From contig NZ_WRPK01000011.1 in assembly GCF_009755815.1 (NCBI RefSeq), positions 124,001-188,000 on the forward strand: DNA of 64,000 nucleotides, given 5' to 3'. Position 1 is the stretch's first letter, and every line of letters starts with the position of its first letter. This stretch comes from Flavisphingomonas formosensis (GTDB lineage: Bacteria; Pseudomonadota; Alphaproteobacteria; Sphingomonadales; Sphingomonadaceae). Made by a program: the position numbers and the translations under genes. Positions 25,615 through 36,072 of the stretch are shown one piece after another. The notes below the pieces were generated by a model. It saw only the letters and a program-made list of their open reading frames with translations, was not told where the DNA came from and did no database searches.

Positions 25615-26895
25615 TCAGATCAGCTGGTCGATGAGATGGATGGCGAGGCCGACGAGACCGCCGACGAGCGTGCCGTTGATGCGGATATACTGGAGATCGC
25701 GGCCGACCGCCGATTCCAGCCGGCCGGTTACGGTCTGCGCGTCCCAGCCTCGTACCGTGTCCGAGACGAGCCGGACGATGCCGTCGCCATAGGTGGCGAC
25801 CGCGCCGACCGTCGCGCGCCGGGCGAAGCTGTTGATCATCGCTCTCAGTCGCGCGTCGGCGCGCAACGTCGTGCCGAGCTGTTGGATAGTCTCGCCAAAG
25901 CGGCCGGCCATCGCCGCGTCGGGGTCGCGCGCGGCGCGCAGCAGGCTGGATCGCATCGATTCCCACATGCCGTCCAGCCAGGCGGTGACCGCCGGATTGG
26001 AGATCAGCTCTTCCTTGAACGCCTCCACTTTCGCGCGTGTCGCCGCATCCTCCTGCAGGTCGACTGCCAGCACCGCCAGCCCTTCCTCGGCCTTGGCACG
26101 TAGCGGATGCTCGGGATCGGCCGCCATTTCGGTCAGCAGCTTCTGCAACCCGTCGATGATCGCCTGGGCCAGTTTCTCGTCGAGCCCCGTCCAGCGCATC
26201 ACCGCGCCCGCACGCTCATGCACCATCTCGCGAATCAGATGCTCGTTGGCCTCCAGCGTCCGGCTCGCCCAACCGACGATGCCATTGAGAATCGGTACAT
26301 GGCGATCCTGATCGATCGCCGCTTCCAGCGCCTGGCCGATCAGCGGCGCGACATCGAGTGCGCGCAGGCGCCCGGCAATCATGCCTTTCACCATGCCGCC
26401 CAGCCGCTCGGGATCGAGCGCTTCGAGCACGTCCGCGATCATCCGCGAAGCGCCGGCACGCAGCCGCCCGTCGGTGCCGCCCGCGCCACCAGGCGGAGCC
26501 GAGAGGAAGCGACCGGCGGCGTCGGCGAGATCGAGCCGGCGCATGCGCCGCGCAACCACCGAAGCGGTCAGGAAATTGTCGCGCAGGAAGGCGGCAAGAT
26601 TGTCGCCGATGCGATCTTTGTTGCGGGGGATGATCGCGGTGTGGGGGATCGGCACGCCGAGAGGATGGCGGAACAATGCCGTGACGGCGAACCAGTCGGC
26701 CATGCCGCCCACCATAGCCGCTTCGGCAAAAGCACGGACATAGCCCCAGGCGGGATTGCGATGCTCCATCGCCCGCGCCAGCAGGAACAGCGCGGCCATG
26801 GCGATGAGCAGTCCCGTCGCCGCCATCTTCATGCTTCGCACGCCGCCCTGCGCCGGATTGAAGCGATCGAGACCGGTGCGCGCGAACAGGCTCAT
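25615..26895 (-). CDS. DUF445 membrane protein (YjiN-like)
   Basis: 426 residues. An N-terminal hydrophobic helix (about 25-42), then a short second one containing FAEAAMVGGMADWFAVTALFRHPLG (family signature, positions about 55-79), a long helical periplasmic or cytoplasmic region with repeated amphipathic helices, and a C-terminal GGLVGLAIHLIDQLI membrane helix. Function of the family is unknown. It follows the RND pump gene on the same strand by 31 bp and may be cotranscribed. Confidence 0.88.
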   Translation of the reverse strand: MSLFARTGLDRFNPAQGGVRSMKMAATGLLIAMAALFLLARAMEHRNPAWGYVRAFAEAAMVGGMADWFAVTALFRHPLGVPIPHTAIIPRNKDRIGDNLAAFLRDNFLTASVVARRMRRLDLADAAGRFLSAPPGGAGGTDGRLRAGASRMIADVLEALDPERLGGMVKGMIAGRLRALDVAPLIGQALEAAIDQDRHVPILNGIVGWASRTLEANEHLIREMVHERAGAVMRWTGLDEKLAQAIIDGLQKLLTEMAADPEHPLRAKAEEGLAVLAVDLQEDAATRAKVEAFKEELISNPAVTAWLDGMWESMRSSLLRAARDPDAAMAGRFGETIQQLGTTLRADARLRAMINSFARRATVGAVATYGDGIVRLVSDTVRGWDAQTVTGRLESAVGRDLQYIRINGTLVGGLVGLAIHLIDQLI

Positions 26896-26926
26896 GCGGA
26901 GAAGAATGGCCTCGGCGCGATAAGGT

Positions 26927-29900
26927 TCATTCGGCGGGCTGCGGCGCGTGATGCGTCCGGCTGTCGTCGTTCAGGAAGCGGCCGAGCTTGGGGCCGAGCC
27001 ATTTCTCGAAACTGTCCGCGAGGCTGAAGCTTGCGGGTACGATCACCAGGGTCAGCAGGGTCGAGAGCAGGAGGCCACCGATCACCGTGATGCCCATCGG
27101 TGCGTTGAAGCTGCCGTCGCCGCTGAGCGCGAGCGCGGTCGGAACCATGCCCGCCACCATCGCGACCGTGGTCATCACGATCGGTTGCGCGCGCTTGTGG
27201 CCGGCATCGAGGATCGCCTCCAGCTTCTCGCGGCCCTGGCTCATCTCCTCGATCGCGAAATCGACCAGCAGGATCGAATTTTTAGCGACGATACCGAACA
27301 GCATCAAAAGGCCGATCAGCACCGGCATCGAGATCGGCATACCGACGAGATGCAGCGCCAGCGCGCCGCCCAGCGGAGCGAGCAGCAGCGATCCCATGTT
27401 CACCATCGGCGGCATCACGCGCTTGTAGAGGAGCACGAGCACCGCGAAGACCAGGAAGATGCCGGAGATCACGGCGATCACGAAATTGCTGATCATCTCG
27501 GCCGCGATCTTGTCGTCGCCGAAGCTCACGCGCTCGACGCCGGTGGGCATCTGCGTGAGCGCGGGCAGCGCGTTGATCTTCTTCATCGCCTGGCCCGAGA
27601 CGACGCCGGGCGCCAGGTCCGCGCCGATCACGATGCGGCGCTTCTGCCCATAGCGGCGCAGCTCGGTCGGCCCGGCGCCGAGGCCGATGTCCGCCACCAC
27701 CTTGAGCGGCACGGATCCGCCGGCCGCGGTCGGCACCGGCAGATTCTGGATGGTGGAAAGATCGCGGCGCGCATCCTCCCGGATCGCCACACGGATCGGG
27801 ATCTGCCGGTCGCTCAGCGAGAATTTTGCGACATTCTGGTCGATGTCGCCCAGGGTCGCGATGCGGATCGTCTGGCTGAGCGCGGCGGTGGTTACCCCCA
27901 TGTCCGCGGCGAGGTCGAAGCGGGGATGGATGGTGATTTCCGGCCGCTGCAGGTCGCCGTCGATCCGTGGCGCCCGCAATTCGGGCAGCGCGCGCATCTG
28001 GGTGACGAGATCGAGCGCCGTCTGGTTGAGCTTGTTCGGCTCGTCGCTGGCCAGCATTACCGTCAGGTCGCGTCCCCCAATGCCTCCGGCCTGTGACTGG
28101 AAGGCGATGCGCGCGTCGGGAATCGCCGCCAGCTTGGGCTGCATGGCGCGTTCGAACTCGACGCTCTTGCGCTTGCGATCGGCTTTCAGCGTCAGATAGA
28201 CCGTCGCCTTGCCGACCTCGATATCCTCGAACGCCTGGCTGACCTCGGGAGCCTGGCGCAGCACGGCCGTCACCTTGTCGGCCACCTGCTCGGTCTGTCG
28301 GAGTGTCGCGCCCGGGGCGAGCTCGACATTGACCTGGCTGTAGTCGACGTTGAGCGTCGGCTGGAAGGTGAAGGAGAGGGTGGAGAAGGCCGCGATCGTG
28401 GCGAGAAACGCCAGGAAGGCGATGCCCATCGTCCAGACGCGGTGATCGGCGAGCTTCGATCGCACGAAGCGCTGCGACCGGACGCGCGCCTGCCACATGC
28501 CGCTGCGCGGATGTTGCGCTGCCATTGCCGCCCAGACCGGGCGATTGCGGATCTCGCGCGCGCGGCTATCGTCCAGCGACCAGTGCAGCACCTTCATGTA
28601 AAGGTCCATCAACGGTCCGCTGCCATGCGGCGCCTCGCCATGCGCCTTCAGGAAATAGGCGGCGACCATGGGGGTGATGAGGCGCGCGACGGCAAGGCTG
28701 ATCAACACCGCGATAACGACGGTAAGGCCGAACTGTTTGAAGAACTGGCCGGAAACGCCAGGCATCAAGCCTACCGGCAGGAATACGGCGACGATCGACA
28801 TGGTGGTGGCGACGACGGCGAGGCCGATCTCGTCGGCGGCGTCGATCGATGCCTGATAGGCGGATTTGCCCATGCGCATATGGCGCACGATATTCTCGAT
28901 CTCCACGATCGCATCGTCCACCAGCACGCCGGCCACCAGGCTGAGCGCAAGCAGGCTGACGCCGTTCAGCGTGAAGCCCAGCAAGTCCATGAACCAGAAG
29001 GTCGGGATCGCCGAGAGCGGGATCGCCATCGCCGAGATTGCCATGGCGCGCCAGTCGCGCAGGAACAGGAAGACTACGATGACGGCGAGCACCGCGCCCT
29101 CCACCATCGCACTCATCGCAGCATGATATTGGCTTTCGGTATATTGGACGCTGTTGAAAAGCTCCGTGAAGCGGATCTTCGGATTTTCCTTCTGCAGCTT
29201 GTCCAGCGCCTTCTTGGCCGCGCGGTAGACGGTGACGTCAGACGCGCCCTTGGCCTTGACCATGCTGAAGCTCAGCACCTGGCGCCCGCCCATCTTGCCG
29301 AGATGGCGCTGCTCCGCATAGAGATCGCGCACGTCGGCGATCTCGGAAAGCTTGATCGTGCGTCCGCCGCCGACGGTAATCTGCTGCTGGCTCAGATCAT
29401 AGGCATTGCGCGCATTGCCAAGAACGCGAACCGACTGCTCCGCGCCGGCGATCTCGGCACGGCCGCCGGCCGCGTTGAGATTGGTCAGGCGCAGCTGGGC
29501 ATTGACCTCGGCGGCGGTGATGCCCTGCGCCTGCATCTTGATGGGATCGAGGATCACGCGAATCTCGCGGCTGACGCCGCCGCCGCGCTGCACCTGCGCC
29601 ATGCCCTCGATGCCGAGCAGCGTCTTGGCGACGGTGTTGTCGACGTACCAGCTCAGCTGTTCCAACGTCATGTCGACGGCTTCCACCGACATGTAGGACA
29701 TCGGGCCGCCGTCGATGTCGACGCGGTTGATCTGCGGCTCCAATATGCCTTCGGGCAGCTCGCTGCGAACCTGTGACACCGCATTGCGCACGTCGTTCAC
29801 GGCGCGGTCGACGGGCGTGCCGATGGTGAACTGCACGAAGGTGCGCGACTGGCCCTCGCTGACATAAGAGGACATCTCGTTGACGCCGCTGATGCTGCGG

Positions 29901-30121
29901 ACGGCTGCCTCGATCCTCTGCGTCACCTGGGTCTCGAGTTCGGTCGGGGCGGCGCCCGGCTGCTGTACGATCACCTCGGCCGCCGGGAAGCTGATGTCCG
30001 GCTGCTGGTTCACCTGCATGCGCATGAAGCTGACGAGACCGGCGAGGGTCAGCGCCACGAACAGCACGATCGCCGGAACCGGGTTCCGGATCGACCAGGC
30101 GGATATGTTGCGGAAAGCCAT
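26927..30121 (-). CDS. RND-family efflux pump permease
   Basis: 1064 residues, the usual size. Twelve transmembrane helices in two repeats with large periplasmic loops. The proton-relay aspartates are in [11 protein letters not shown] (helix 4, about residue 405). The start [19 protein letters not shown] is typical of the AcrB-like/HAE1 group. It overlaps nothing: 12 bp after the adaptor gene. Substrate unknown. An outer-membrane TolC partner is not encoded in this window. Confidence 0.93.
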   Translation of the reverse strand: MAFRNISAWSIRNPVPAIVLFVALTLAGLVSFMRMQVNQQPDISFPAAEVIVQQPGAAPTELETQVTQRIEAAVRSISGVNEMSSYVSEGQSRTFVQFTIGTPVDRAVNDVRNAVSQVRSELPEGILEPQINRVDIDGGPMSYMSVEAVDMTLEQLSWYVDNTVAKTLLGIEGMAQVQRGGGVSREIRVILDPIKMQAQGITAAEVNAQLRLTNLNAAGGRAEIAGAEQSVRVLGNARNAYDLSQQQITVGGGRTIKLSEIADVRDLYAEQRHLGKMGGRQVLSFSMVKAKGASDVTVYRAAKKALDKLQKENPKIRFTELFNSVQYTESQYHAAMSAMVEGAVLAVIVVFLFLRDWRAMAISAMAIPLSAIPTFWFMDLLGFTLNGVSLLALSLVAGVLVDDAIVEIENIVRHMRMGKSAYQASIDAADEIGLAVVATTMSIVAVFLPVGLMPGVSGQFFKQFGLTVVIAVLISLAVARLITPMVAAYFLKAHGEAPHGSGPLMDLYMKVLHWSLDDSRAREIRNRPVWAAMAAQHPRSGMWQARVRSQRFVRSKLADHRVWTMGIAFLAFLATIAAFSTLSFTFQPTLNVDYSQVNVELAPGATLRQTEQVADKVTAVLRQAPEVSQAFEDIEVGKATVYLTLKADRKRKSVEFERAMQPKLAAIPDARIAFQSQAGGIGGRDLTVMLASDEPNKLNQTALDLVTQMRALPELRAPRIDGDLQRPEITIHPRFDLAADMGVTTAALSQTIRIATLGDIDQNVAKFSLSDRQIPIRVAIREDARRDLSTIQNLPVPTAAGGSVPLKVVADIGLGAGPTELRRYGQKRRIVIGADLAPGVVSGQAMKKINALPALTQMPTGVERVSFGDDKIAAEMISNFVIAVISGIFLVFAVLVLLYKRVMPPMVNMGSLLLAPLGGALALHLVGMPISMPVLIGLLMLFGIVAKNSILLVDFAIEEMSQGREKLEAILDAGHKRAQPIVMTTVAMVAGMVPTALALSGDGSFNAPMGITVIGGLLLSTLLTLVIVPASFSLADSFEKWLGPKLGRFLNDDSRTHHAPQPAE

Positions 30122-30133
30122 CGCGCTTCGCCC

Positions 30134-31297
30134 TTACCGGGCGGCGACGCGGCTCGGCGTCACCTTGTCGCCCGGGTTAAGGAAGGCACCGGCCGAATAG
30201 ACCACATGCTCGTCGCCGGTGAGTCCGGAGAGGATGGCGATGCCCTGGTCAGACACCTGACCGATGCGCACATCGCGCCGCCGGACGACGTTGCCGCCGT
30301 CGATCACATAGACATAATTGCCCTTGGCATCGCTCTGCACCGCGGATTCGGGCAGCACGGGTGCGGAGACGGTGCCGCTTTCGAGCTGTGCCGTAGCGAA
30401 GCCACCCGGGCGGAGCGCGGGATCGTAATCGAGCGCAATCCGCGCCAGCCCCTGGCGGGTCTGATTGTCTATGATCGGAGAAAGCTGCCAGATGCGGCCC
30501 CGGAAGCTCCGCGACGAACCGACCGGCGTGACGGTGGCGCCGTCGCCCACCTTCATCCGGGCGAGATCGCCTTCGGAAAGCTGCGCGCGCAATTCCAGCT
30601 CGCCATTCTCGGCAACACGGAACAGCGCGCCGCTGGTCGGATTCACCACTTGTCCCGCCTCCACCATGCGGGTGAGCACCAGGCCGGCCTTGGGACTGCG
30701 GATGTCGAGCCGGCCGATGCGCGCGCGCATCTCGCCGAGTTGCGCTCTGGCGACCGAAACCTGCGCGCGCATCGCATCGCGCGAGGCGCGCTTGGAATCG
30801 AGATCGGCCTTGGAGATGAAGCCGCGCGACACGAGTGCGAGAGCGCGATCGAGATTGGATTGCGCGAGCTCGGCATTGGCCTCGGCCGCCCGGATCTGGG
30901 CGGCGAGCTGCGCGGCCTGCTGCGTTTCGACCGACGTGTCGATCGTCGCCATGGTCTGGCCGGCGTTCACCCAGTCACCTGGCTCGACCAGCACGCGCGC
31001 GATCATTCCGCCCTCGCCGGCAACGCCGACGGGCATGTCGCGCTTAGCGGCCAGCGTGCCCGTTGCCGCGACGCTGTTGGTCACGAGCGTGCGGCCCGGC
31101 ACGATATAGGTGACGCCGGGAGGCGCAGGTTGGGCGGTCGGTTCGGACGAGCCGCGGTGCATCAGCAGCCACGCCGCGACGAGCACGAACAGAATGCCGG
31201 CGCCGATGATCGTGAGACGCAACCGCCGGCGCCTGTCCGATTCGGGCAGGTCGACCAATTCGGCCCGCTCCCGCGAGAAGCCCGGTTCGATATTCAT
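30134..31297 (-). CDS. RND efflux periplasmic adaptor
   Basis: 387 residues. N-terminal membrane anchor (about 29-47), a lipoyl/barrel-sandwich half-motif (GMIARVLVEPGDWVNAGQ), an alpha-helical hairpin (about 120-190), then the second lipoyl half and beta-barrel (LRPGGFATAQL). It bridges the pump to an outer-membrane channel. I use ATG 31297; a TTG three codons earlier is possible. Followed 12 bp later by the permease gene. Confidence 0.92.
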   Translation of the reverse strand: MNIEPGFSRERAELVDLPESDRRRRLRLTIIGAGILFVLVAAWLLMHRGSSEPTAQPAPPGVTYIVPGRTLVTNSVAATGTLAAKRDMPVGVAGEGGMIARVLVEPGDWVNAGQTMATIDTSVETQQAAQLAAQIRAAEANAELAQSNLDRALALVSRGFISKADLDSKRASRDAMRAQVSVARAQLGEMRARIGRLDIRSPKAGLVLTRMVEAGQVVNPTSGALFRVAENGELELRAQLSEGDLARMKVGDGATVTPVGSSRSFRGRIWQLSPIIDNQTRQGLARIALDYDPALRPGGFATAQLESGTVSAPVLPESAVQSDAKGNYVYVIDGGNVVRRRDVRIGQVSDQGIAILSGLTGDEHVVYSAGAFLNPGDKVTPSRVAAR

Positions 31298-31482
31298 AAC
31301 GTCCAACTTCCCGCCCCGTCCCAGGCTTCCATTCCTCGGCGCGCTGTATTACATCAATAAGGCACCGGCCTCAAGGCTGTGCAGAGCAAGGCCGGTGTTC
31401 TGCCTTTTCCGGCCCGCGGGCGCAAGCGTTCGCGCAATGCACGCTCTTTTGAACTTGTAATGACATAGATGAAAGCAGACGA

Positions 31483-31498
31483 TGTCCGCGCTCGGACA
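31483..31498. other. Dyad upstream of a GlsB-type gene
   Basis: TGTCCG and CGGACA arms around CGCT, ending 23 bp before the ATG. It could be an operator or mRNA hairpin affecting translation. The 224-bp gap between the adaptor and this gene otherwise shows nothing I can name. Confidence 0.3.
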
Positions 31499-31521
31499 CG
31501 TCGATGGTGGGAGAGAACGGC

Positions 31522-31782
31522 ATGGCGGAAATACCGGGCTGGATATTCATCGGACTGGTTGCCGGCGTGCTCGGCAAGCTCATCATGCCGGGCCGCGATC
31601 CCGGCGGTTTCATCGTCACCATCTTGTTGGGTATCGCTGGCGCGTTGCTCGCGGGATTTGTCGGCCGCGAGGCCGGCTTTTATCGGCCGGGGGAAAATGC
31701 CGGCTGGATCGCCGCGACGCTGGGGGCAATCGTGATCCTGATCCTGTACCGGATCATCATGAAGAGTCGCCAGTCGCTCTGA
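31522..31782 (+). CDS. GlsB/YeaQ/YmgE-family stress membrane protein
   Basis: 86 residues, three hydrophobic helices. The pattern GWIFIGLVAGVLGKLIMPG followed by GGFIVTILLGIAGALLAGFV matches the transglycosylase-associated/GlsB family of small membrane proteins linked to general stress. Start ATG 31522 is preceded by GGGAGAG; an upstream ATG at 31504 is less likely. A second member is encoded 1 kb downstream on the other strand. Confidence 0.85.
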   Translation: MAEIPGWIFIGLVAGVLGKLIMPGRDPGGFIVTILLGIAGALLAGFVGREAGFYRPGENAGWIAATLGAIVILILYRIIMKSRQSL

Positions 31783-31940
31783 CAAGACCGTCATTTTCGT
31801 CGGGCGGGAAGCCATCGCCTTCTCACATGCTGCCTCCAAGGTTTCGCGTGCCGGTCTCCGTTCAGAAATCATGCAGGCCGATGTCGCTTTATTGTCGGCA
31901 TGGCCGAGCATGACACGGCCTAGGACATGAAGGGACTGAG

Positions 31941-32657
31941 ATGAGGAGTCAGGGACTGTTGCTCGCCGCGGCAATGATGGTGCCGGCGGTGGCCGAGGCG
32001 CAGACGGCGGCGACGCCGGTGCCCACGATTTCGGGTACGCGGCTCGACATCGTGGCGGAGGGCAGCGTGACGCGCGTGCCGGACATCGTCACGATCAGCG
32101 CGGGCGTGGTGACTCAGGCGCAGACGGCTGCTGCGGCGATGAGCGACAATGCTTCGCGCATGGCGGCTGTGGTCGCTGCGCTCAAGAAGGCGGGCGTGGC
32201 GGATCGTGACATCCAGACCAACGCGATCAACCTCAATCCGCAATATCGCTACGCCGACAATCAGCCGCCGGTGCTGACCGGTTATCAGGCGACAAACCAG
32301 GTGAGCGTGAAATTTCGCGACATCAAGCGGACTGGTGCAATCCTGGATGCGTTGGTGGCGCAGGGCGCGAACCAGATCAACGGGCCGAATTTTGGCGTCG
32401 ATCAGCCTGACGCAGCGCTCGACGAGGCGCGCGCACAGGCGATTGCGACGGCCCGCAAGCGGGCGGACCTCTATGCGCGCGCAGCCGGGCTCAGCGTGAA
32501 GCGCATCCTGGCGATCAGCGAGGGCGAGGCGGCCAGCCCGCCACGGCCAATGCCGATGATGGCGATGGCGCGCATGGAAAAGGCCGCGGATACTGCTGTC
32601 GAGGCCGGCGAGCAGAAGCTTGCGATCAGCGTGACGGTCAGTTTCGAGCTGCAATAG
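31941..32657 (+). CDS. SIMPL-domain (DUF541) periplasmic protein
   Basis: 238 residues with a signal peptide (1-20, AEAQ). The SIMPL/BP26 fold: IVAEGSVTRVPDIVTISAGV at the start, a helical KKAGVADRDIQTNAINLNPQY section and ARAQAIATARKRADLYARAAG. Related OMP28/BP26 proteins form periplasmic oligomers; role unclear, often oxidative stress. A strong terminator follows. Confidence 0.88.
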   Translation: MRSQGLLLAAAMMVPAVAEAQTAATPVPTISGTRLDIVAEGSVTRVPDIVTISAGVVTQAQTAAAAMSDNASRMAAVVAALKKAGVADRDIQTNAINLNPQYRYADNQPPVLTGYQATNQVSVKFRDIKRTGAILDALVAQGANQINGPNFGVDQPDAALDEARAQAIATARKRADLYARAAGLSVKRILAISEGEAASPPRPMPMMAMARMEKAADTAVEAGEQKLAISVTVSFELQ

Positions 32658-32676
32658 CCCGAACTGCAACGAAAGC

Positions 32677-32704
32677 GACGGGCCGGCCAGCCAGCCGGCC
32701 CGTT
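32677..32704. terminator. Rho-independent terminator between convergent genes
   Basis: A perfect 10-bp stem, ACGGGCCGGC and GCCGGCCCGT, with loop CAGCCA, running into TTTCGCTCTT. It ends the SIMPL transcript and, on the other strand, faces the GlsB-type gene stop 7 bp away. Confidence 0.7.
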
Positions 32705-32710
32705 TCGCTC

Positions 32711-32968
32711 TTATCGGACAGTGCCCCGGCGTACGAGGTTGATCACCGCGAGCAAGATGATCGCGCCGACGAATGCGGTCAGCAGGGCGGTGAGATTCAG
32801 CGGGGCGTCGATCAGGCCGCTACCGCCGAAAAGCAGTCCACCGAGCAAGGCGCCGGCAATGCCCACCACGATATCCAGGAAGATGCCCTGCTGGGCGTTG
32901 GTGCGCATCACGATGCTGGCCAGCCAGCCGATAACGCCGCCGATGACAAGTGTGAGGAGCAGGCCCAC
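32711..32968 (-). CDS. GlsB/YeaQ/YmgE-family stress membrane protein (second copy)
   Basis: 85 residues with three hydrophobic helices: GLLLTLVIGGVIGWLASIVM, then GIFLDIVVGIAGALLGGLLF, then a third. The family normally starts with MGLLL-like sequence, so I choose GTG 32968, which has GGAG 7 bases upstream; the ATG at 32986 lacks a ribosome site. A GGAACC/CGTA pair resembling an EcfG promoter lies about 120 bp upstream, fitting a stress protein. Confidence 0.85.
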   Translation of the reverse strand: MGLLLTLVIGGVIGWLASIVMRTNAQQGIFLDIVVGIAGALLGGLLFGGSGLIDAPLNLTALLTAFVGAIILLAVINLVRRGTVR

Positions 32969-33085
32969 GTCGATTCTCCAGTCCATGCGCCGCAGGCACT
33001 GAAGCGCGATCGACGGAGGGAGCGGTTCGTGTCTCCGTTTCTCGGGTCGATCGGGCTTCCGGGCACCGTGGCGATCCGTTGAGGA

Positions 33086-33110
33086 TACGCCCAAGCGCTG
33101 GGCTGGTTCC
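33086..33110 (-). promoter_or_regulatory. Candidate EcfG (general stress sigma factor) promoter
   Basis: On the minus strand GGAACC (33110-33105) and CGTA (33089-33086) are spaced so that GGAAC and CGTA are 16 bp apart; the EcfG consensus is GGAAC, 16-17 bp, CGTT. One mismatch in the -10. Upstream of the second GlsB-type gene. Confidence 0.35.
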
Positions 33111-33172
33111 GGATAGGCTTGGGACGAGAAGCAGGAATGGCGGGGCCGAAGGGCCGGCCCCGCGAGATAGAA

Positions 33173-33472
33173 TCAGAATTTTTGCTGGCGCTCGTAGAGC
33201 GACTTGTAGTGCTGGATGCGTGTCACGCGCAGACCAGGCATGCCGGAGCGATCGACGGCGCGCTGCCAGGTCGCGAATTCCTCCAGGCTGAGGCTGTAGC
33301 GATCGCAGACCTCGTCCACCGTCAGCAGCCCGCCATTCACGGCAGCCACGACCTCGGCCTTTCGGCGCACGACCCAACGGGTGGTGTTCGGCGGCGGCAG
33401 CGAATCCAGCGTCAACGGCTCACCGAGCGGGCCGATGACCTGGGCCGGTCTGATTTTCTGGTTCTCGATCAT
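33173..33472 (-). CDS. sciP: SciP-like CtrA inhibitor (DUF1153)
   Basis: 99 residues. The core RWVVRRKAEVVAAVNGGLLTVDEVCDRYSLSLEEFATWQ (positions 32-70) is the SciP/DUF1153 helix-turn-helix, followed by TRIQHYKS. In Caulobacter SciP binds CtrA and blocks its activation of cell-cycle promoters; the same role is inferred here. GAGG precedes ATG 33472. Confidence 0.88.
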   Translation of the reverse strand: MIENQKIRPAQVIGPLGEPLTLDSLPPPNTTRWVVRRKAEVVAAVNGGLLTVDEVCDRYSLSLEEFATWQRAVDRSGMPGLRVTRIQHYKSLYERQQKF

Positions 33473-33575
33473 TCGTACCTCAAAATGCGCAGCCTGTATC
33501 AGTCTCTGTCCCTATTCCCCGGCTTTACGCCCGCTGCGTTGAACGAACGCTAAAATGCCAAGGTAAAAATCCCGT

Positions 33576-33866
33576 TCATATTGATTGACGCCCGTCGCAT
33601 GGATCGACGTTGGCGATGCGGGGATGAAAGCTCCCGCCCAATGCGCGCAGGGAAACCGATTCCATCGGATGCGGGTCGAACAGCGCCACCAACGCGTCGA
33701 ACGGACGCAAAGTCTCGGATCGTCCGGCGGAGGCGCGCGCGGCGGCCTGGCCCGTGGGGCTTGCGGCCTGCTCGGCCGCCAGTCTTGCGAGCAGGCGATG
33801 ATAGTCGAGCGGAATCGCCCCGGCGATCAGGTGGTTGCGATTGCGTCTGGCGAAGCCGAGATCCAT
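33576..33866 (-). CDS. Hypothetical protein upstream of sciP
   Basis: 96 residues, no signal peptide, no membrane helix. An Ala-rich helical centre (HRLLARLAAEQAASP) is followed by LRPFDALVALFDPHP and SLRALGGSFHPR. No family recognised. Support for reality: GGAGG sits 7 bases before ATG 33866. It lies 103 bp upstream of sciP on the same strand, perhaps in the same transcript. Confidence 0.5.
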   Translation of the reverse strand: MDLGFARRNRNHLIAGAIPLDYHRLLARLAAEQAASPTGQAAARASAGRSETLRPFDALVALFDPHPMESVSLRALGGSFHPRIANVDPCDGRQSI

Positions 33867-33997
33867 GCCCAAGCCTCCAAATCCGGCGCGGCGTGCTGCC
33901 TGAGGCCCCGCAGGCTAGGTGTATTTGTTCAACGTCCGGTAAATTCCGGCCCCGGTTTTTTGCGTAGCTGTGCAGGTGGCGCTAAAGGGCCGGCATC

Positions 33998-35101
33998 ATG
34001 CAGGTGGATTTTCAGCTCGGCCCCGATCTCAAGGGCAAGCGCATCGTCGTCGCCATGTCCGGCGGGGTCGACAGTTCCGTCGTGGCCGCGCTCGCCGCGC
34101 GCAGCGGTGCCGAAACGATCGGCGTAACCCTGCAACTCTACGATCATGGCGCGGCGGTCGGGCGCAGCGGAAGCTGCTGCGCGGGCCAGGACATACGCGA
34201 TGCGCGCGCGGTCGCGGACCGGCTCGGCATCGCCCATTACGTGCTCGACTATGAAAGCCGGTTCCGGGAAAGCGTGATCGATCGCTTCGCCGACGAATAT
34301 CTTGCCGGCCGTACGCCGATTCCCTGCGTCCGCTGCAACCAGGGAGTGAAGTTCACAGATCTGTTCGGCATTGCCCGCGATCTCGGCGCAGACTGCCTCG
34401 CCACCGGCCATTATGTACGCCGCATGGTCGGCGCTCATGGTGCCGAGCTGCATCGTGCCGCCGATCCGGCGCGTGATCAGAGCTATTTCCTGTTCGCGAC
34501 GACGCGTGCGCAGCTCGATTATCTGCGCTTCCCGCTTGGCGGCATGCCCAAGCCCGAAGTGCGCGCGATCGCGGCGGAGATCGGTCTCGGCGTCGCGGCG
34601 AAGCCGGACAGCCAGGACATCTGCTTCGTGCCCGACGGCGATTATGCCTCGCTGGTGCGCAAGCTCCGGCCCGAGGCGGCGGAGGGCGGCGAGATCGTCG
34701 ATCGCGACGGCCGCGTGCTCGGCCGGCATCGCGGCATCGTCAATTTCACCGTCGGCCAGCGCAAGGGGCTGGAGATAGGCGGTCAGGCCGAACCGCTCTA
34801 CGTGCTCGGTGTCGAACCCGAGACGCGCCGCGTGATTGCTGGACCGCGACGCGCATTGGCGGTCGCCTCGGCGGCGATCGCTGAGGTGAACTGGCTGGGC
34901 GAGGATTACGACCTGCCGATGACGGCCAAGATCCGCTCGCTCGCCAAGCCCGTGCCGGCGCGCTTCGATGGACGCACAGTCTCGTTCGATTGCCCGGAAT
35001 ATGGCGTCTCGCCGGGGCAGGCGGCGGTGTTCTATGCAGGTGATCGCGTGCTGGGCGGCGGCTGGATCGAGAGTACCGCGGCGGCCGATCTCGCCGCCTA
35101 G
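33998..35101 (+). CDS. mnmA: tRNA-specific 2-thiouridylase MnmA
   Basis: Thiolates uridine-34 of Lys, Glu and Gln tRNAs. 367 residues. PP-loop SGGVDSS (about residue 20-26), catalytic cysteines in [11 protein letters not shown] and SQDICFV, and a C-terminal beta-barrel domain with [10 protein letters not shown]. Length fits. ATG 33998 has GGCGCTAAAGGG-like weak ribosome site. A hairpin follows before lgt. Confidence 0.95.
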   Translation: MQVDFQLGPDLKGKRIVVAMSGGVDSSVVAALAARSGAETIGVTLQLYDHGAAVGRSGSCCAGQDIRDARAVADRLGIAHYVLDYESRFRESVIDRFADEYLAGRTPIPCVRCNQGVKFTDLFGIARDLGADCLATGHYVRRMVGAHGAELHRAADPARDQSYFLFATTRAQLDYLRFPLGGMPKPEVRAIAAEIGLGVAAKPDSQDICFVPDGDYASLVRKLRPEAAEGGEIVDRDGRVLGRHRGIVNFTVGQRKGLEIGGQAEPLYVLGVEPETRRVIAGPRRALAVASAAIAEVNWLGEDYDLPMTAKIRSLAKPVPARFDGRTVSFDCPEYGVSPGQAAVFYAGDRVLGGGWIESTAAADLAA

Positions 35102-35109
35102 TCTCGCGG

Positions 35110-35136
35110 ACGGGAACGCAACACCGCTTCCCGTTT
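35110..35136 (+). terminator. Candidate terminator after mnmA
   Basis: ACGGGAA and TTCCCGT arms (7 bp) around an 11-base loop, ending in TTTG. A moderate intrinsic terminator separating mnmA from lgt. Confidence 0.4.
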
Positions 35137-35183
35137 GCGCCGCCGCAGCCTATGAGGCTGCGCGAACCGATCGGGGAAATGCC

Positions 35184-36044
35184 TTGCTACCTGCGCTGCT
35201 CGCCGACGCCGCATCGGCGTTTCACTTCGAATCGCTCCACCTCTCGCCCGTCGCGCTCGATCTCGGCTTCCTGCAGATACGCTGGTATTCGCTGGCCTAT
35301 ATTGCCGGCATCCTGATCGGCTGGTGGTATCTCCTGAAGCTGATCGCGCAGCCTGGTGCGCCGATGGCGCGGCGCCATGCGGACGATTTCGTCTTCTATG
35401 CGACGATCGGCATCCTCGTCGGCGGCCGGCTGGCCTATTGCATCTTCTACGATACGGACATCCTACGGAATCCGATCGAGATACTGAAGCTGTGGGAAGG
35501 AGGCATGTCCTTCCACGGCGGCGCGCTCGGCGTCAGCGCCGGCATCATCTACATGGCGTGGCGGAACAAGCTGAACTGGCTACGCATCCACGATTATGTC
35601 TGTTGCTGCGTGCCGTTCGGGCTGTTTTTCGGGCGCATCGCCAATTTCGTGAACGGCGAGCTGTGGGGCCGGCCGACCGACGTGCCCTGGGCGATCATCT
35701 TCCCCCGCGCCGGGCCGGAGCCGCGCCATCCCAGCCAGCTCTACGAGGCTGGCCTGGAGGGCATCGTGCTGTTCACCGTGCTGTGGTTGCTCTTCTGGAA
35801 GACGCAGGCGCGCTATCAGCCCGGCAAGCTCGTCGGCACCTTCCTGATCGGCTACGGCCTCAGTCGCTTCATCGTGGAATTTTTCCGCGAGCCGGACCGG
35901 CAGCTCGGTATCATGCCCTGGCATCTCACCATGGGGCAGACGCTGACCATCCCGATGCTGCTCGGCGGTCTCTATCTGATCCTCACCGCCAAGGGACGCC
36001 GCGTGCGCGTCGAGGCGACGGCGGGGAGCCAGAGCGTCGCCTGA
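35184..36044 (+). CDS. lgt: Prolipoprotein diacylglyceryl transferase
   Basis: Transfers diacylglycerol from phosphatidylglycerol to the lipobox cysteine of lipoproteins, in the inner membrane. 286 residues with seven hydrophobic helices. Signature [20 protein letters not shown] near residue 150 and the essential HGGALG near 112. I choose TTG 35184, preceded by GGGGA and giving the usual length; the frame is open far upstream through mnmA but without homology. Confidence 0.93.
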   Translation: MLPALLADAASAFHFESLHLSPVALDLGFLQIRWYSLAYIAGILIGWWYLLKLIAQPGAPMARRHADDFVFYATIGILVGGRLAYCIFYDTDILRNPIEILKLWEGGMSFHGGALGVSAGIIYMAWRNKLNWLRIHDYVCCCVPFGLFFGRIANFVNGELWGRPTDVPWAIIFPRAGPEPRHPSQLYEAGLEGIVLFTVLWLLFWKTQARYQPGKLVGTFLIGYGLSRFIVEFFREPDRQLGIMPWHLTMGQTLTIPMLLGGLYLILTAKGRRVRVEATAGSQSVA

Positions 36045-36072
36045 TCCCGGCCTCGGTGCGCGGCTCGCCCGT

